Source: Oscillospiraceae bacterium (GTDB taxonomy: Bacteria; Bacillota; Clostridia; Christensenellales; Aristaeellaceae). From it: a stretch of 8,999 bases of DNA. The stretch is taken from positions 1 to 8,999 of the forward strand of contig JAISBH010000128.1 of the NCBI GenBank assembly GCA_031266295.1, read 5' to 3'. The notes under the pieces are model-generated. The model saw only the letters and a program-made list of their open reading frames with translations. It searched no databases and had not been told where the DNA came from. This document shows positions 1-5,615 of this stretch, one piece after another (positions within the stretch are counted from its first letter, which is position 1; each line of letters begins with the position of its first letter). A program made the position numbers and the translations under genes.

Positions 1-159
1 ACCCTGCCTCAGCGCGCGGTGCAGATCAATGCTGGCGTAGCCAATATCGTCAAACGGCTCGGCCAGCATACGCGACAACGCTTCCTCTGGACGCAGCGAG
101 CCTTCGCGTACACACTCCAACAGGCGCAGCGTCTTTTCCCTCTCTGCGACAGAATCCAT
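1..159 (-). CDS. larB: LarB, nickel-pincer cofactor synthesis enzyme (N-terminal fragment, runs off the left edge)
   Basis: The minus strand from the ATG at 159 reads 53 uninterrupted codons to the window edge, beginning MDSVAEREKTLRLLECVREG and ending DDIGYASIDLHRALRQG. The end of this fragment (phe-asp-asp-ile-gly-x-ala-x-x-asp-x-his-arg-ala-leu-arg-gln-gly) is the hallmark N-terminal segment of LarB. LarB carboxylates and hydrolyses nicotinic acid adenine dinucleotide in the cytoplasm, the first step towards the nickel-pincer nucleotide used by lactate racemase and relatives. The PurE-like catalytic domain would lie beyond the edge; the family is roughly 250 residues. An AAAGGA ribosome site sits about 8 bases before the ATG. 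An alternative frame over the same bases starts further upstream but resembles nothing. The DUF3842 gene lies upstream on the same strand, so the two may share a transcript. Confidence 0.86.
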   Translation of the reverse strand, partial: MDSVAEREKTLRLLECVREGSLRPEEALSRMLAEPFDDIGYASIDLHRALRQG

Positions 160-202
160 TCCGCATTCCTTTCTGAATACAAAAAAATACGAAAACACAC
201 CC

Positions 203-218
203 CGCGCCTTCTGGCGCG
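203..218 (-). terminator. Perfect GC hairpin in the DUF3842-larB gap (weak terminator or attenuator candidate)
   Basis: CGCGCC and GGCGCG form a perfect 6-bp stem around a 4-base loop in the 100-base gap. Read on the minus strand, the stem is followed after about ten bases by TTTT and then a run of seven T (187-181), just ahead of the larB ribosome site. The T-run is not adjacent to the stem, so this is at best a leaky terminator that could reduce larB expression relative to DUF3842. Confidence 0.3.
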
Positions 219-259
219 TATGACGTCTTCGTGACATCGTTGTAGATTGTATTATGCCC

Positions 260-670
260 TTACTCGGCGGACAGCCTGCGTATTATGTCGGGCACCTCGG
301 CGATATACTGGGCCATCGGCTTCTCGGCGGTACCGACGATGTTAACGCCGCACTTCGGAGCGTTTATCAGTATCTTCCGCGCCGCGCTTTCCGACACCGC
401 TTGAGCGATACGCGGGCTGATCTCGCCCAGCATTGCGTTGACCAGTATGATCCCTATCGCGCCCACGATATAATCCGCCTGTCCGCAATTGAACGCGATG
501 GCGTTCTCGCCCGTCGCACCCATGTTCGCCCCGGCGCGCAGCATAGCCGACGTCGCCAACGCGTTTGTACCCAGCGCGATAATCAGCGCGTCCGGAATAG
601 CGGCATGGATAGTCTCAACGACGGCTTTTCCTAAACCGCCGCCCATACCGTCGATTACCAGGATTCGCAT
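260..670 (-). CDS. DUF3842 family protein
   Basis: A 136-residue protein beginning MRILVIDGMGGGLGKAVVE. The N-terminal beta strand followed by a glycine-rich GMGGGLGK loop suggests a Rossmann-like nucleotide-binding fold. Further conserved-looking blocks are ALGTNALATSAMLRAG (about residues 33-48), GATGENAI and a hydrophobic IVGAIGIILVNAMLGE segment ending in a GEISP motif. These match my recollection of DUF3842 proteins of Clostridia, for which no biochemical role is established. I chose the ATG at 670 over an upstream in-frame ATG at 694 because translation from 670 begins directly with the first strand and a GGGAG site lies about 10 bases upstream. larB follows on the same strand after 100 bases, so a link to Lar cofactor metabolism is possible, but this is inference from position only. 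Confidence 0.84.
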   Translation of the reverse strand: MRILVIDGMGGGLGKAVVETIHAAIPDALIIALGTNALATSAMLRAGANMGATGENAIAFNCGQADYIVGAIGIILVNAMLGEISPRIAQAVSESAARKILINAPKCGVNIVGTAEKPMAQYIAEVPDIIRRLSAE

Positions 671-708
671 AACTGCATCACTCCCGCACCGCACTTTAAT
701 ACTGTCTC

Positions 709-717
709 ATTATACCA
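709..717 (-). promoter_or_regulatory. Extended -10 promoter for the DUF3842 gene
   Basis: On the minus strand these bases read TGGTATAAT, a perfect TATAAT with the TG of an extended -10. A start near 702 would give a leader of about 30 bases. A TTGACA lies at 722-727 but only 7 bases from this -10, so it cannot be its -35. At 17-base spacing it would pair with a poor -10 (CAGTAT, 699-704). Confidence 0.5.
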
Positions 718-821
718 TACCTGTCAATAGTATGCGCGGCCATTATCGCGCCATTTAGTATGTGTGAGTTACCATAGTAAAACCTCTGTATTCGGCAAAA
801 AATTCGATACAAAATTGTCAC

Positions 822-850
822 TTCTATATGGAGGAATTTAGTGGTATAAT
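822..850 (+). promoter_or_regulatory. Extended -10 promoter of the first importer operon
   Basis: TATAAT at 845-850 is preceded by TG at 842-843 (TGGTATAAT). The -35 position at 17-base spacing (TTCTAT, 822-827) is weak, which extended -10 promoters tolerate. A TTGTCA at 815-820 is too far away (24 bases) to serve. The expected start is near 857, about 26 bases before the GTG start codon. The same TGGTATAAT word, facing the other way, drives the divergent DUF3842 gene. Confidence 0.5.
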
Positions 851-882
851 AGAAATAGGAAGTTGACGGAGGTGATTAGTGG

Positions 883-1830
883 GTGGATATTCAGGCGGAT
901 CGGAAGGTCAATCGGAGGCAGGACCTTAATAGCATGTTTAAACGCGTGGGTCTTAAGTTGAAGACGGACTGGCAGATATATGTGCTGCTATTACCCGCGC
1001 TGGCATTTTTTTTCGTGTTCAACTATAAGCCGTTGTATGGCATTCAGATCGCGTTCCGAAATTATAAGGCCGCATTCGGGGTTACGGGCAGTGCCTGGGT
1101 GGGACTGAAGAATTTCCGAGACTTCTTCACGTCGTATTATGCCGGGCGGCTGTTTATAAACACGTTCGTATTAAATCTATACGGACTGCTGTGGGGCTTC
1201 CCTCTGCCCGTACTGCTAGCGATTTTGCTCAACCAGTTCCGGAACCAGCGATTTAAGGCGTTTACGCAAACCGCGATATATGTTCCGCACTTCATATCGA
1301 CGGTGGTTATGGCGGGTATGCTTTACCTGTTCCTGTCGCCAACGAACGGGATCATCAACCATCTAATGGGCACGTCCACCTATTTCATGCTTGAGCCGCG
1401 CTGGTTTCGGTCGCTGTTCATCATATCCGATCTGTGGCAGCACTCGGGGTGGAATACCATCCTCTACCTGGCTACGCTATCCGCGATCAACCCGGAGATA
1501 TACGAAGCCGCGACGATCGACGGCGCTACGAGACTGAAGAAGATATTGCATGTGGATATACCGCACCTGCTGCCCATCTGCACAATGATGCTGATCCTCA
1601 ACGCGGGCAGTTTGATGGGTTCAAACACCGACAAGGCGCTGCTTATGTCAACGTCTGGGAATACGCCTGTATCCGACATCATCGGTGTGTACGTGTACCG
1701 AATGGGTTTGGAGAAGGCGCAGTACTCATATACATCCGCTATCGGGTTGTGCGTAAACCTGATCAATTTCGTAATGATAATGTCAGTGAACTGGTTTTCG
1801 CGCCGCATAGGCGAGACCAGCCTGTTCTGA
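883..1830 (+). CDS. Carbohydrate ABC transporter permease, LplB-type (operon 1, permease 1)
   Basis: A 315-residue integral membrane protein, one half of the channel of a CUT1-family sugar importer. About six hydrophobic segments are visible, near residues 31-50, 92-117, 128-153, 174-200, 228-245 and 282-303. The cytoplasmic EAA loop that contacts the ATPase is at about 207-230 (IYEAATIDGATRLKKILHVD followed by IPHL). Length and the N-terminal LLPALAFFFVFNYKPLYG segment fit LplB/YteP-type permeases. I chose the GTG start because GGAGGTGAT, a near-perfect match to the 16S tail, lies 8 bases before it. An in-frame ATG at 934 with a weaker AGGA site is the alternative and would remove 17 residues. 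The partner permease follows after 15 bases. The substrate cannot be read from the permease; oligosaccharides or polysaccharide fragments are typical of the family. Confidence 0.93.
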   Translation: MDIQADRKVNRRQDLNSMFKRVGLKLKTDWQIYVLLLPALAFFFVFNYKPLYGIQIAFRNYKAAFGVTGSAWVGLKNFRDFFTSYYAGRLFINTFVLNLYGLLWGFPLPVLLAILLNQFRNQRFKAFTQTAIYVPHFISTVVMAGMLYLFLSPTNGIINHLMGTSTYFMLEPRWFRSLFIISDLWQHSGWNTILYLATLSAINPEIYEAATIDGATRLKKILHVDIPHLLPICTMMLILNAGSLMGSNTDKALLMSTSGNTPVSDIIGVYVYRMGLEKAQYSYTSAIGLCVNLINFVMIMSVNWFSRRIGETSLF

Positions 1831-1845
1831 GCGGGAGGGAACGAG

Positions 1846-2775
1846 ATGACTGCTGCAACAAAACCCGTCGCTAAAATCCGCGAGACCCGTTCCGACCGCA
1901 TATTCAACGCAGTCAACACAGCGTTCTGGATCGTCGTGCTGGCGATAGTGCTGTATCCGCTGTATCTGATATTGATCGCGTCGGTATCTGATCCGGATGC
2001 GGTGATGATGGGTCGCGTGCTGTTCAAGCCCGTTGACTTCTCGCTGATCGGATACGAAGCGGTGTTCCGGCATCGCGACTTGTGGAACTCATACGTCAAC
2101 GCGATATTCTATACGCTGGCCGGTTCCGCATTGAGCCTGGTCGTCACGCTGATGGCGGCATATGGACTGTCGCGGCGGTTCCTGGCGAAGGGACTGTTCA
2201 ACTTCCTTATCGTGTTCACGATGTTCTTCACAGGGGGGCTGATTCCGACTTTCATCACACTCAAGGATATGGGTCTGTATAACACGCGCATAATCATGGT
2301 CATAATCAACTGCGTTTCGGTGTGGAATCTGATGGTTGCGCGCACGTATATCAAGACGACGCTGCCGGAAGATCTGTATGAGGCGGCGGTTGTAGACGGC
2401 GCGACGCACTTTGTATACTTTTTTAGAATAGTTCTGCCGCTATCCGGGACTATTATCGCAGTATTAAGTGTCTATTATGGTGTGGCGAGATGGAACGACT
2501 ACTTCACCGCGCTGGTCTACATCCGAGACCGCGTGAAACTGCCGTTGCAGACGATACTGCGCGAGGTGCTCGCCTCGCTGACGACATCCACTTCTAGCGA
2601 TGCGTTCTTCTCCGCCTATGCCAACGACACAAAAGGCATGACCGACGCGATGCGCAAGGCAGCCGTCGCGAAGTATTGCTGCATAGTGGTCTCGACCGCG
2701 CCGGCGGTGTTGTTGTATATATTTATGCAGAAGTATTTCGTGAAGGGCGTCATGATAGGATCGTTGAAGGGGTAA
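1846..2775 (+). CDS. Carbohydrate ABC transporter permease, LplC/YtcP-type (operon 1, permease 2)
   Basis: A 309-residue membrane protein forming the second half of the importer channel. Hydrophobic segments lie near residues 24-47, 83-105, 118-141, 147-166, 195-218 and 274-295. The EAA loop is at about 177-199 (LYEAAVVDGATHFVYFFRIV followed by LPL), with the expected glycine spacing. The C-terminus QKYFVKGVMIGSLKG is the characteristic ending of LplC/YtcP proteins, which supports the stop being authentic. The ribosome site GGGAGGG lies 6 bases before the ATG. The gene starts 15 bases after permease 1 and is followed after 52 bases by the binding protein. No ATPase gene is present in the operon. 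Confidence 0.93.
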   Translation: MTAATKPVAKIRETRSDRIFNAVNTAFWIVVLAIVLYPLYLILIASVSDPDAVMMGRVLFKPVDFSLIGYEAVFRHRDLWNSYVNAIFYTLAGSALSLVVTLMAAYGLSRRFLAKGLFNFLIVFTMFFTGGLIPTFITLKDMGLYNTRIIMVIINCVSVWNLMVARTYIKTTLPEDLYEAAVVDGATHFVYFFRIVLPLSGTIIAVLSVYYGVARWNDYFTALVYIRDRVKLPLQTILREVLASLTTSTSSDAFFSAYANDTKGMTDAMRKAAVAKYCCIVVSTAPAVLLYIFMQKYFVKGVMIGSLKG

Positions 2776-2780
2776 AGCGG

Positions 2781-2800
2781 TCAATCCCCTTGTGGGGTGA
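2781..2800 (+). other. Bulged intercistronic hairpin between permease 2 and the binding protein, operon 1
   Basis: CCCC (2786-2789) pairs with GGGG (2794-2797) around a TTGT loop. Outside it, TCA (2781-2783) pairs with TGA (2798-2800), leaving a two-base AT bulge on the 5' side. No U-tract follows, so it is unlikely to terminate. It could slow 3' decay or mark a processing site, letting the binding-protein message outnumber the permease message. The same position in the second operon holds a similar but stronger hairpin. Confidence 0.4.
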
Positions 2801-2827
2801 TCATAAATTAATTAAGGAGGACAACCC

Positions 2828-4420
2828 ATGCGCAAAATCATTATCTGGCTACTGATGGCGGCGATGCTTATCGTACCGATGAGCTTCGCATCCGCGGCGT
2901 TCAACCCGGAAGGATATCCAATCGTCGACGAAACGATCACGCTGCGCGCGGTGCAGTATCAGCTTGAGAACCAGCAGGTAGACTTTGACAACCTGTGGTT
3001 CTACGCCGAACTGGAGGAGAAAACGGGCGTGCATATCACGTTCGAGCCGATCAAGGACGGGGACTGGCAGACCAAGACGAACCTGATGTTCGCCTCCGGG
3101 GATTATCCGGATCTGATCATCGGCGGCGCGAATGGCACTGTTGACGTCGAGGAGTACGGCGTCGCGCAGGGTATACTGATCCCACTGGAAGAGGGTATCG
3201 ATCAGTATATGCCTATCTACAAGGAACGGCTGACGCTGAACGATTCCAATGCGTCCATCCCGGCGTCGGACGGGCACAGCTACTTCATTGGCAACCTGAC
3301 CGCGCAGAACATCAATCATGACGGCAACCACTTCATCAACAAGACCTGGCTGGATAAGCTGGGACTGGAAATCCCGACCACGATCGACGAGCTGACCGAC
3401 GTGTTGCGAGCGTTCAAGACACAGGATCCGAACGGCAACGGCGAGGCGGATGAGCTGCCGATGATTGCGGCCGACCTGATCCATCAGACACAGGGCATCT
3501 ATACTCACTTCGCGTCGTTCGGCGTACCTCTCAATCGCTTTGTTTACGCGGCAGTTGACGCCGCAGATCAGGTATACTTCATCGGCGACGCGCCGGGATT
3601 CCGTGCAGCGAACGAATGGCTGCATACCCTGTACGAAGAAGAGTTGATCGATCGCGAGTCCATCACCCAGGATTCCAACGTATGGGGAACCAAGATGAAC
3701 GCGGGCCAGAGCGGCTACACCACGTATCTGCGCTTGATCAACACTGCGTTGCAGCCAGAGATCGCAGAGCAGTTCGTGTCGATTATCCCGCCGAAGGCCG
3801 AAGGCTTTGACGTGCAGGTACCTGTCATCCTGGAGCTGCCGGTTCAAGGCGCGTTGCTGACCACCGCCAACCAGTATGTCCCGGAGACGTTGCGCTGGCT
3901 GGACGCTCAGATGGAAACCGAGACGATGCTCGTATCCATCAACGGACCGCTGTATGAAGGCGCGCCGATCGAACCGACTCTAGGATTCAACGAGGAAACC
4001 AAGAAGTACGAAGTACTTTCCATCCCCGCGGACAACGGACTGTACAGTGTAGTGCCGGTAACGCACGGCCAATTCTTTGCGCCGGGCGACTACTACTTCG
4101 ACATCTTCCAGCTGCCGCCGCATCGCATTGAACGCGCCGGCTATGCGAAGGATTATGCCGACGCGAACGCGCTGGAGCCGAAGTCGTTCTACTATCTGTA
4201 CAAGCTGGCGAAGCCGACCAACGACGAAGCGCAGGAGATCGCGCGCCTGTTTGCCCAGATTGAAACCTTCCTGAAGGAATCAATCAGCAACTTCATCGTC
4301 AACGGCGTCACCGACGAATCCTGGGCCACGTTCCAGAGCCAGGCGAAGTCGCTGGGCACAGCCGACTATGTCGCGCTGTATCAGAAGGCATACGACGAAT
4401 ATCTGGCAGCGAATGAGTAA
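2828..4420 (+). CDS. Extracellular carbohydrate-binding protein of the ABC importer, LplA/YtcQ-type, without lipobox (operon 1)
   Basis: A 530-residue secreted solute-binding protein (COG1653-like) that would capture the sugar outside the membrane and deliver it to the two upstream permeases. Residues 1-23 form a signal peptide: a basic MRK, a hydrophobic core and an ASA|A signal peptidase I site. There is no lipobox and no cysteine anywhere in the protein, which is unusual for a binding protein of a single-membrane bacterium. Family features include ELEEKTGVHITFE near 61-73, FASGDYPDLIIGG near 88-100, and an EF-hand-like calcium loop DPNGNGEADE at 200-209, common in LplA-type proteins. The length is normal for the family. 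An AAGGAGG ribosome site lies 7 bases before the ATG and a strong terminator follows the stop. The substrate is not predictable from sequence; complex plant or host oligosaccharides are typical for relatives. Confidence 0.92.
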   Translation: MRKIIIWLLMAAMLIVPMSFASAAFNPEGYPIVDETITLRAVQYQLENQQVDFDNLWFYAELEEKTGVHITFEPIKDGDWQTKTNLMFASGDYPDLIIGGANGTVDVEEYGVAQGILIPLEEGIDQYMPIYKERLTLNDSNASIPASDGHSYFIGNLTAQNINHDGNHFINKTWLDKLGLEIPTTIDELTDVLRAFKTQDPNGNGEADELPMIAADLIHQTQGIYTHFASFGVPLNRFVYAAVDAADQVYFIGDAPGFRAANEWLHTLYEEELIDRESITQDSNVWGTKMNAGQSGYTTYLRLINTALQPEIAEQFVSIIPPKAEGFDVQVPVILELPVQGALLTTANQYVPETLRWLDAQMETETMLVSINGPLYEGAPIEPTLGFNEETKKYEVLSIPADNGLYSVVPVTHGQFFAPGDYYFDIFQLPPHRIERAGYAKDYADANALEPKSFYYLYKLAKPTNDEAQEIARLFAQIETFLKESISNFIVNGVTDESWATFQSQAKSLGTADYVALYQKAYDEYLAANE

Positions 4421-4430
4421 CCCATGGTAA

Positions 4431-4463
4431 AGAAAGGCTGCGGTTTTTCGCCGCAGCCTTTCT
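4431..4463 (+). terminator. Rho-independent terminator of operon 1
   Basis: AGAAAGGCTGCGG (4431-4443) and CCGCAGCCTTTCT (4451-4463) form a perfect 13-bp stem with a 7-base loop, starting 11 bases after the binding-protein stop. The T-rich right arm and the following CTTGTT provide the U-rich tail. Confidence 0.85.
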
Positions 4464-4474
4464 CTTGTTAAAAG

Positions 4475-4503
4475 AAAAAATCCTTGTAAATCAAGGATTT
4501 TTT
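4475..4503 (-). terminator. Bidirectional terminator; ends the converging tRNA operon
   Basis: AAAAAATCCTTG (4475-4486) and CAAGGATTTTTT (4492-4503) are perfect complements around a 5-base loop, giving a T6 tail on either strand. On the minus strand it begins 12 bases after the 3' end of tRNA-Leu, making it the terminator of the tRNA operon. On the plus strand it backs up the operon 1 terminator. Confidence 0.85.
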
Positions 4504-4515
4504 CGTGCAATTCAG

Positions 4516-4600
4516 TGCGGGAAACAGGACTTGAACCTGCATGAGCGTATTGCTCACTAGAACCTGAATCTAGCGCGTCTGCCAATTCCGCCATTCCCGC
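4516..4600 (-). tRNA. tRNA-Leu (anticodon CAG)
   Basis: An 85-base class II tRNA read on the minus strand. Acceptor arms GCGGGAA and TTCCCGC pair fully, with discriminator A. The anticodon stem CTAGA/TCTAG encloses loop TTCAGGT with anticodon CAG at 4564-4566. A long variable arm (TGAGC/GCTCA type) and a T-arm with loop TTCAAGT are present. It reads CUG, a leucine codon used heavily in the importer genes here. The 3' CCA is not encoded (the bases after the discriminator are CTG), unlike the other five tRNAs of the cluster. Confidence 0.96.
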
Positions 4601-4604
4601 ATTC

Positions 4605-4689
<85 letters not shown>

Positions 4690-4759
4690 GTACCCCTATT
4701 GCACTCATACGAGCGCAGATAATCCAGTTTTGACGACGCCTGTCCGCATCTACGGTAGC

Positions 4760-4835
4760 TGGAGCTGGCGAAGGGACTCGAACCCTTAACCTGCTGATTA
4801 CAAATCAGCTGCTCTGCCAATTGAGCTACGCCAGC
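4760..4835 (-). tRNA. tRNA-Thr (anticodon TGT)
   Basis: A 76-base tRNA including an encoded CCA (4760-4762). Acceptor arms GCTGGCG and CGCCAGC pair fully, with discriminator T, usual for threonine tRNAs. The anticodon stem GCTGA/TCAGC encloses TTTGTAA, giving anticodon TGT. A 70-base gap (4690-4759) separates it from tRNA-Tyr. I see no convincing gene or promoter in that gap. Confidence 0.96.
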
Positions 4836-4894
4836 AGCCCACTGGCAACAATTACATTACCTTGGCGACAATCGACCGCTGAGCGGGGGTTCAT

Positions 4895-4971
4895 TGGTGG
4901 GCCTTCAGGGACTTGAACCCCGGACCAATCGGTTATGAGCCGACCGCTCTGACCGTCTGAGCTAAAGGCCC
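4895..4971 (-). tRNA. tRNA-Met, elongator type, or tRNA-Ile2 (anticodon CAT)
   Basis: A 77-base tRNA including an encoded CCA (4895-4897). Acceptor arms GGGCCTT and AAGGCCC pair fully. The anticodon stem GTCGG/CCGAT encloses CTCATAA, giving anticodon CAT. It is not the initiator: it has a paired G1-C72 and lacks the three G-C pairs in the anticodon stem. Elongator methionine and the lysidine-modified isoleucine tRNA share this anticodon. The general pattern recalls Ile2-type tRNAs, but I cannot decide by eye. Confidence 0.93.
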
Positions 4972-5013
4972 ATTCATACAACGCATGCACCTAAGGCAAG
5001 CGACAAAGGAAAA

Positions 5014-5088
5014 TGGTGACCCCTAGGGGACTCGAACCCCTGTTACCGCCGTGAAAGGGCGATGTCTTAACCGCTTGACCAAGGGGCC
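5014..5088 (-). tRNA. tRNA-Glu (anticodon TTC)
   Basis: A 75-base tRNA including an encoded CCA (5014-5016). Acceptor arms GGCCCCT and AGGGGTC pair with a G2-U71 wobble, and the discriminator is A. Both traits match Bacillus-type tRNA-Glu rather than the enterobacterial form. The anticodon stem TCGCC/GGCGG encloses CTTTCAC, giving anticodon TTC. Confidence 0.96.
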
Positions 5089-5094
5089 GATCTT

Positions 5095-5171
5095 TGGTCG
5101 GGGTGAAGGGATTCGAACCCCCGGCCTCATGCTCCCAAAGCACGCGCGCTACCAGGCTGCGCTACACCCCG
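5095..5171 (-). tRNA. tRNA-Pro (anticodon TGG)
   Basis: A 77-base tRNA including an encoded CCA (5095-5097), the first gene of the minus-strand tRNA operon. Acceptor arms CGGGGTG and CACCCCG pair fully; C1-G72 is typical of bacterial proline tRNAs, and the discriminator is A. The anticodon stem CGTGC/GCATG encloses TTTGGGA, giving anticodon TGG. The T-stem has two G-U pairs. It lies 6 bases from tRNA-Glu. Confidence 0.96.
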
Positions 5172-5236
5172 TTTGAGGCGTCCATCATCGAACTAACATT
5201 CCAGAACCATTAAAGCGAATGAAGACGACGTGCGTT

Positions 5237-5265
5237 ATGATATCAAAACCTGCGCGAATTGTCAA
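5237..5265 (-). promoter_or_regulatory. Promoter of the tRNA operon
   Basis: On the minus strand, TTGACA (5265-5260), a 17-base spacer and TATCAT (5242-5237) form a near-consensus sigma-A promoter. The expected start near 5230 gives a leader of about 60 bases before tRNA-Pro. The stop codon of the upstream relic ORF lies in the spacer. Confidence 0.8.
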
Positions 5266-5458
5266 GGGGGTTTGCGCATCCGACGAAAGAATATTTGTGG
5301 TGCTCCGTTTGAATGATTATCTGCACAAGTTCTTCGGCCAGCATACCAATCTTTATCAAGCACGCGTTCGGGTCGATGAACATCAGCGTCTCTGCGAGTT
5401 CGCCCATCTTGGCCAACGCGGGAAATCTATCCGTCAGAAAATCGAAGTTGCTCTGCAT
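5243..5458 (-). pseudogene. N-terminal relic of a DUF4145-type / type I restriction-like helicase protein
   Basis: A 71-codon ORF from the ATG at 5458 (or a GTG at 5467, 3 codons longer) begins MQSNFDFLTDRFPALAKMGE and continues LAETLMFIDPNACLIKIGML. This recalls the N-terminal segment (DUF4145-like: asn-phe-x-phe-leu, gly-glu-leu-ala-glu, asp-pro-asn-x-cys-leu-ile-lys) of large DEAD/DEAH helicase subunits of type I restriction-related systems, which are usually several hundred to about a thousand residues long. Recognisable similarity stops near residue 50. The last codons are made of the tRNA operon promoter and the TGA (5245-5243) falls in its spacer, so the downstream gene has been lost or replaced. 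A promoter-like site, a palindrome and an AGGA ribosome site remain upstream, so a short protein could still be made. Assignment is by recollected similarity only. Confidence 0.5.
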
Positions 5459-5471
5459 GTCGGTCACTTCC

Positions 5472-5486
5472 TAGCTTATAAAGCTA
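5472..5486. promoter_or_regulatory. Palindrome in the leader of the helicase relic, operator-like
   Basis: TAGCTT and AAGCTA are perfect inverted repeats separated by ATA. The site lies between the -10 of the relic's candidate promoter (5496-5501) and its ribosome site, about where a repressor would block transcription. The arms are short and AT-rich, so chance or a minor RNA hairpin are alternatives. Confidence 0.35.
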
Positions 5487-5495
5487 AATAGTGAT

Positions 5496-5524
5496 AGTAT
5501 AACAGAATTCGCGGATATTTGCTA
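5496..5524 (-). promoter_or_regulatory. Candidate promoter of the helicase relic
   Basis: On the minus strand, TATACT (5501-5496) is a good -10. The -35 at 17-base spacing (TAGCAA, 5524-5519) is weak. It points towards the relic and, behind it, the tRNA operon. Confidence 0.35.
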
Positions 5525-5591
5525 TCGCTTTTAGCATTGCATACGTGCGACTCATTCCAATAAAGCGATTGTTGCAACCACCGTCAGCTGT

Positions 5592-5605
5592 TCTAAACGT
5601 TTTGA
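5592..5605. promoter_or_regulatory. LacI/CcpA-like operator palindrome upstream of operon 2
   Basis: TCTAAACGTTTTGA pairs at six of seven positions around a central CG, the layout of LacI-family operators, and fits the cre consensus TGNAANCGNTNNCA at eight of ten fixed positions. It ends 10 bases before the -35 of the operon 2 promoter, so it could bind a sugar-responsive or catabolite regulator. No regulator gene is visible in the window. Confidence 0.45.
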
Positions 5606-5615
5606 CAGCATTTCA

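Noticed and set aside
9..200. A 63-codon minus-strand frame at the left edge
   Set aside because: The neighbouring frame reads the LarB N-terminus with its own ribosome site; this frame resembles nothing.
722..727. Minus-strand TTGACA as -35 for the DUF3842 promoter
   Set aside because: It is only 7 bases from the good TATAAT, and the -10 at proper spacing is poor; the extended -10 alone is the better explanation.
2849..3847. A 332-codon minus-strand frame opposite the first binding protein
   Set aside because: It is a shadow of the real gene, with no ribosome site, no recognisable motif and composition dictated by the sense strand.
5095..5467. Integration of a mobile element at the tRNA locus
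   Set aside because: The relic lies upstream of tRNA-Pro, not at its 3' end. I saw no duplicated tRNA 3' segment, integrase or direct repeat marking attachment sites.
5219..5491. A 90-codon plus-strand frame opposite the helicase relic
   Set aside because: It has no ribosome site and no recognisable similarity, and it overlaps the tRNA promoter; the minus-strand frame carries the family-like motif.
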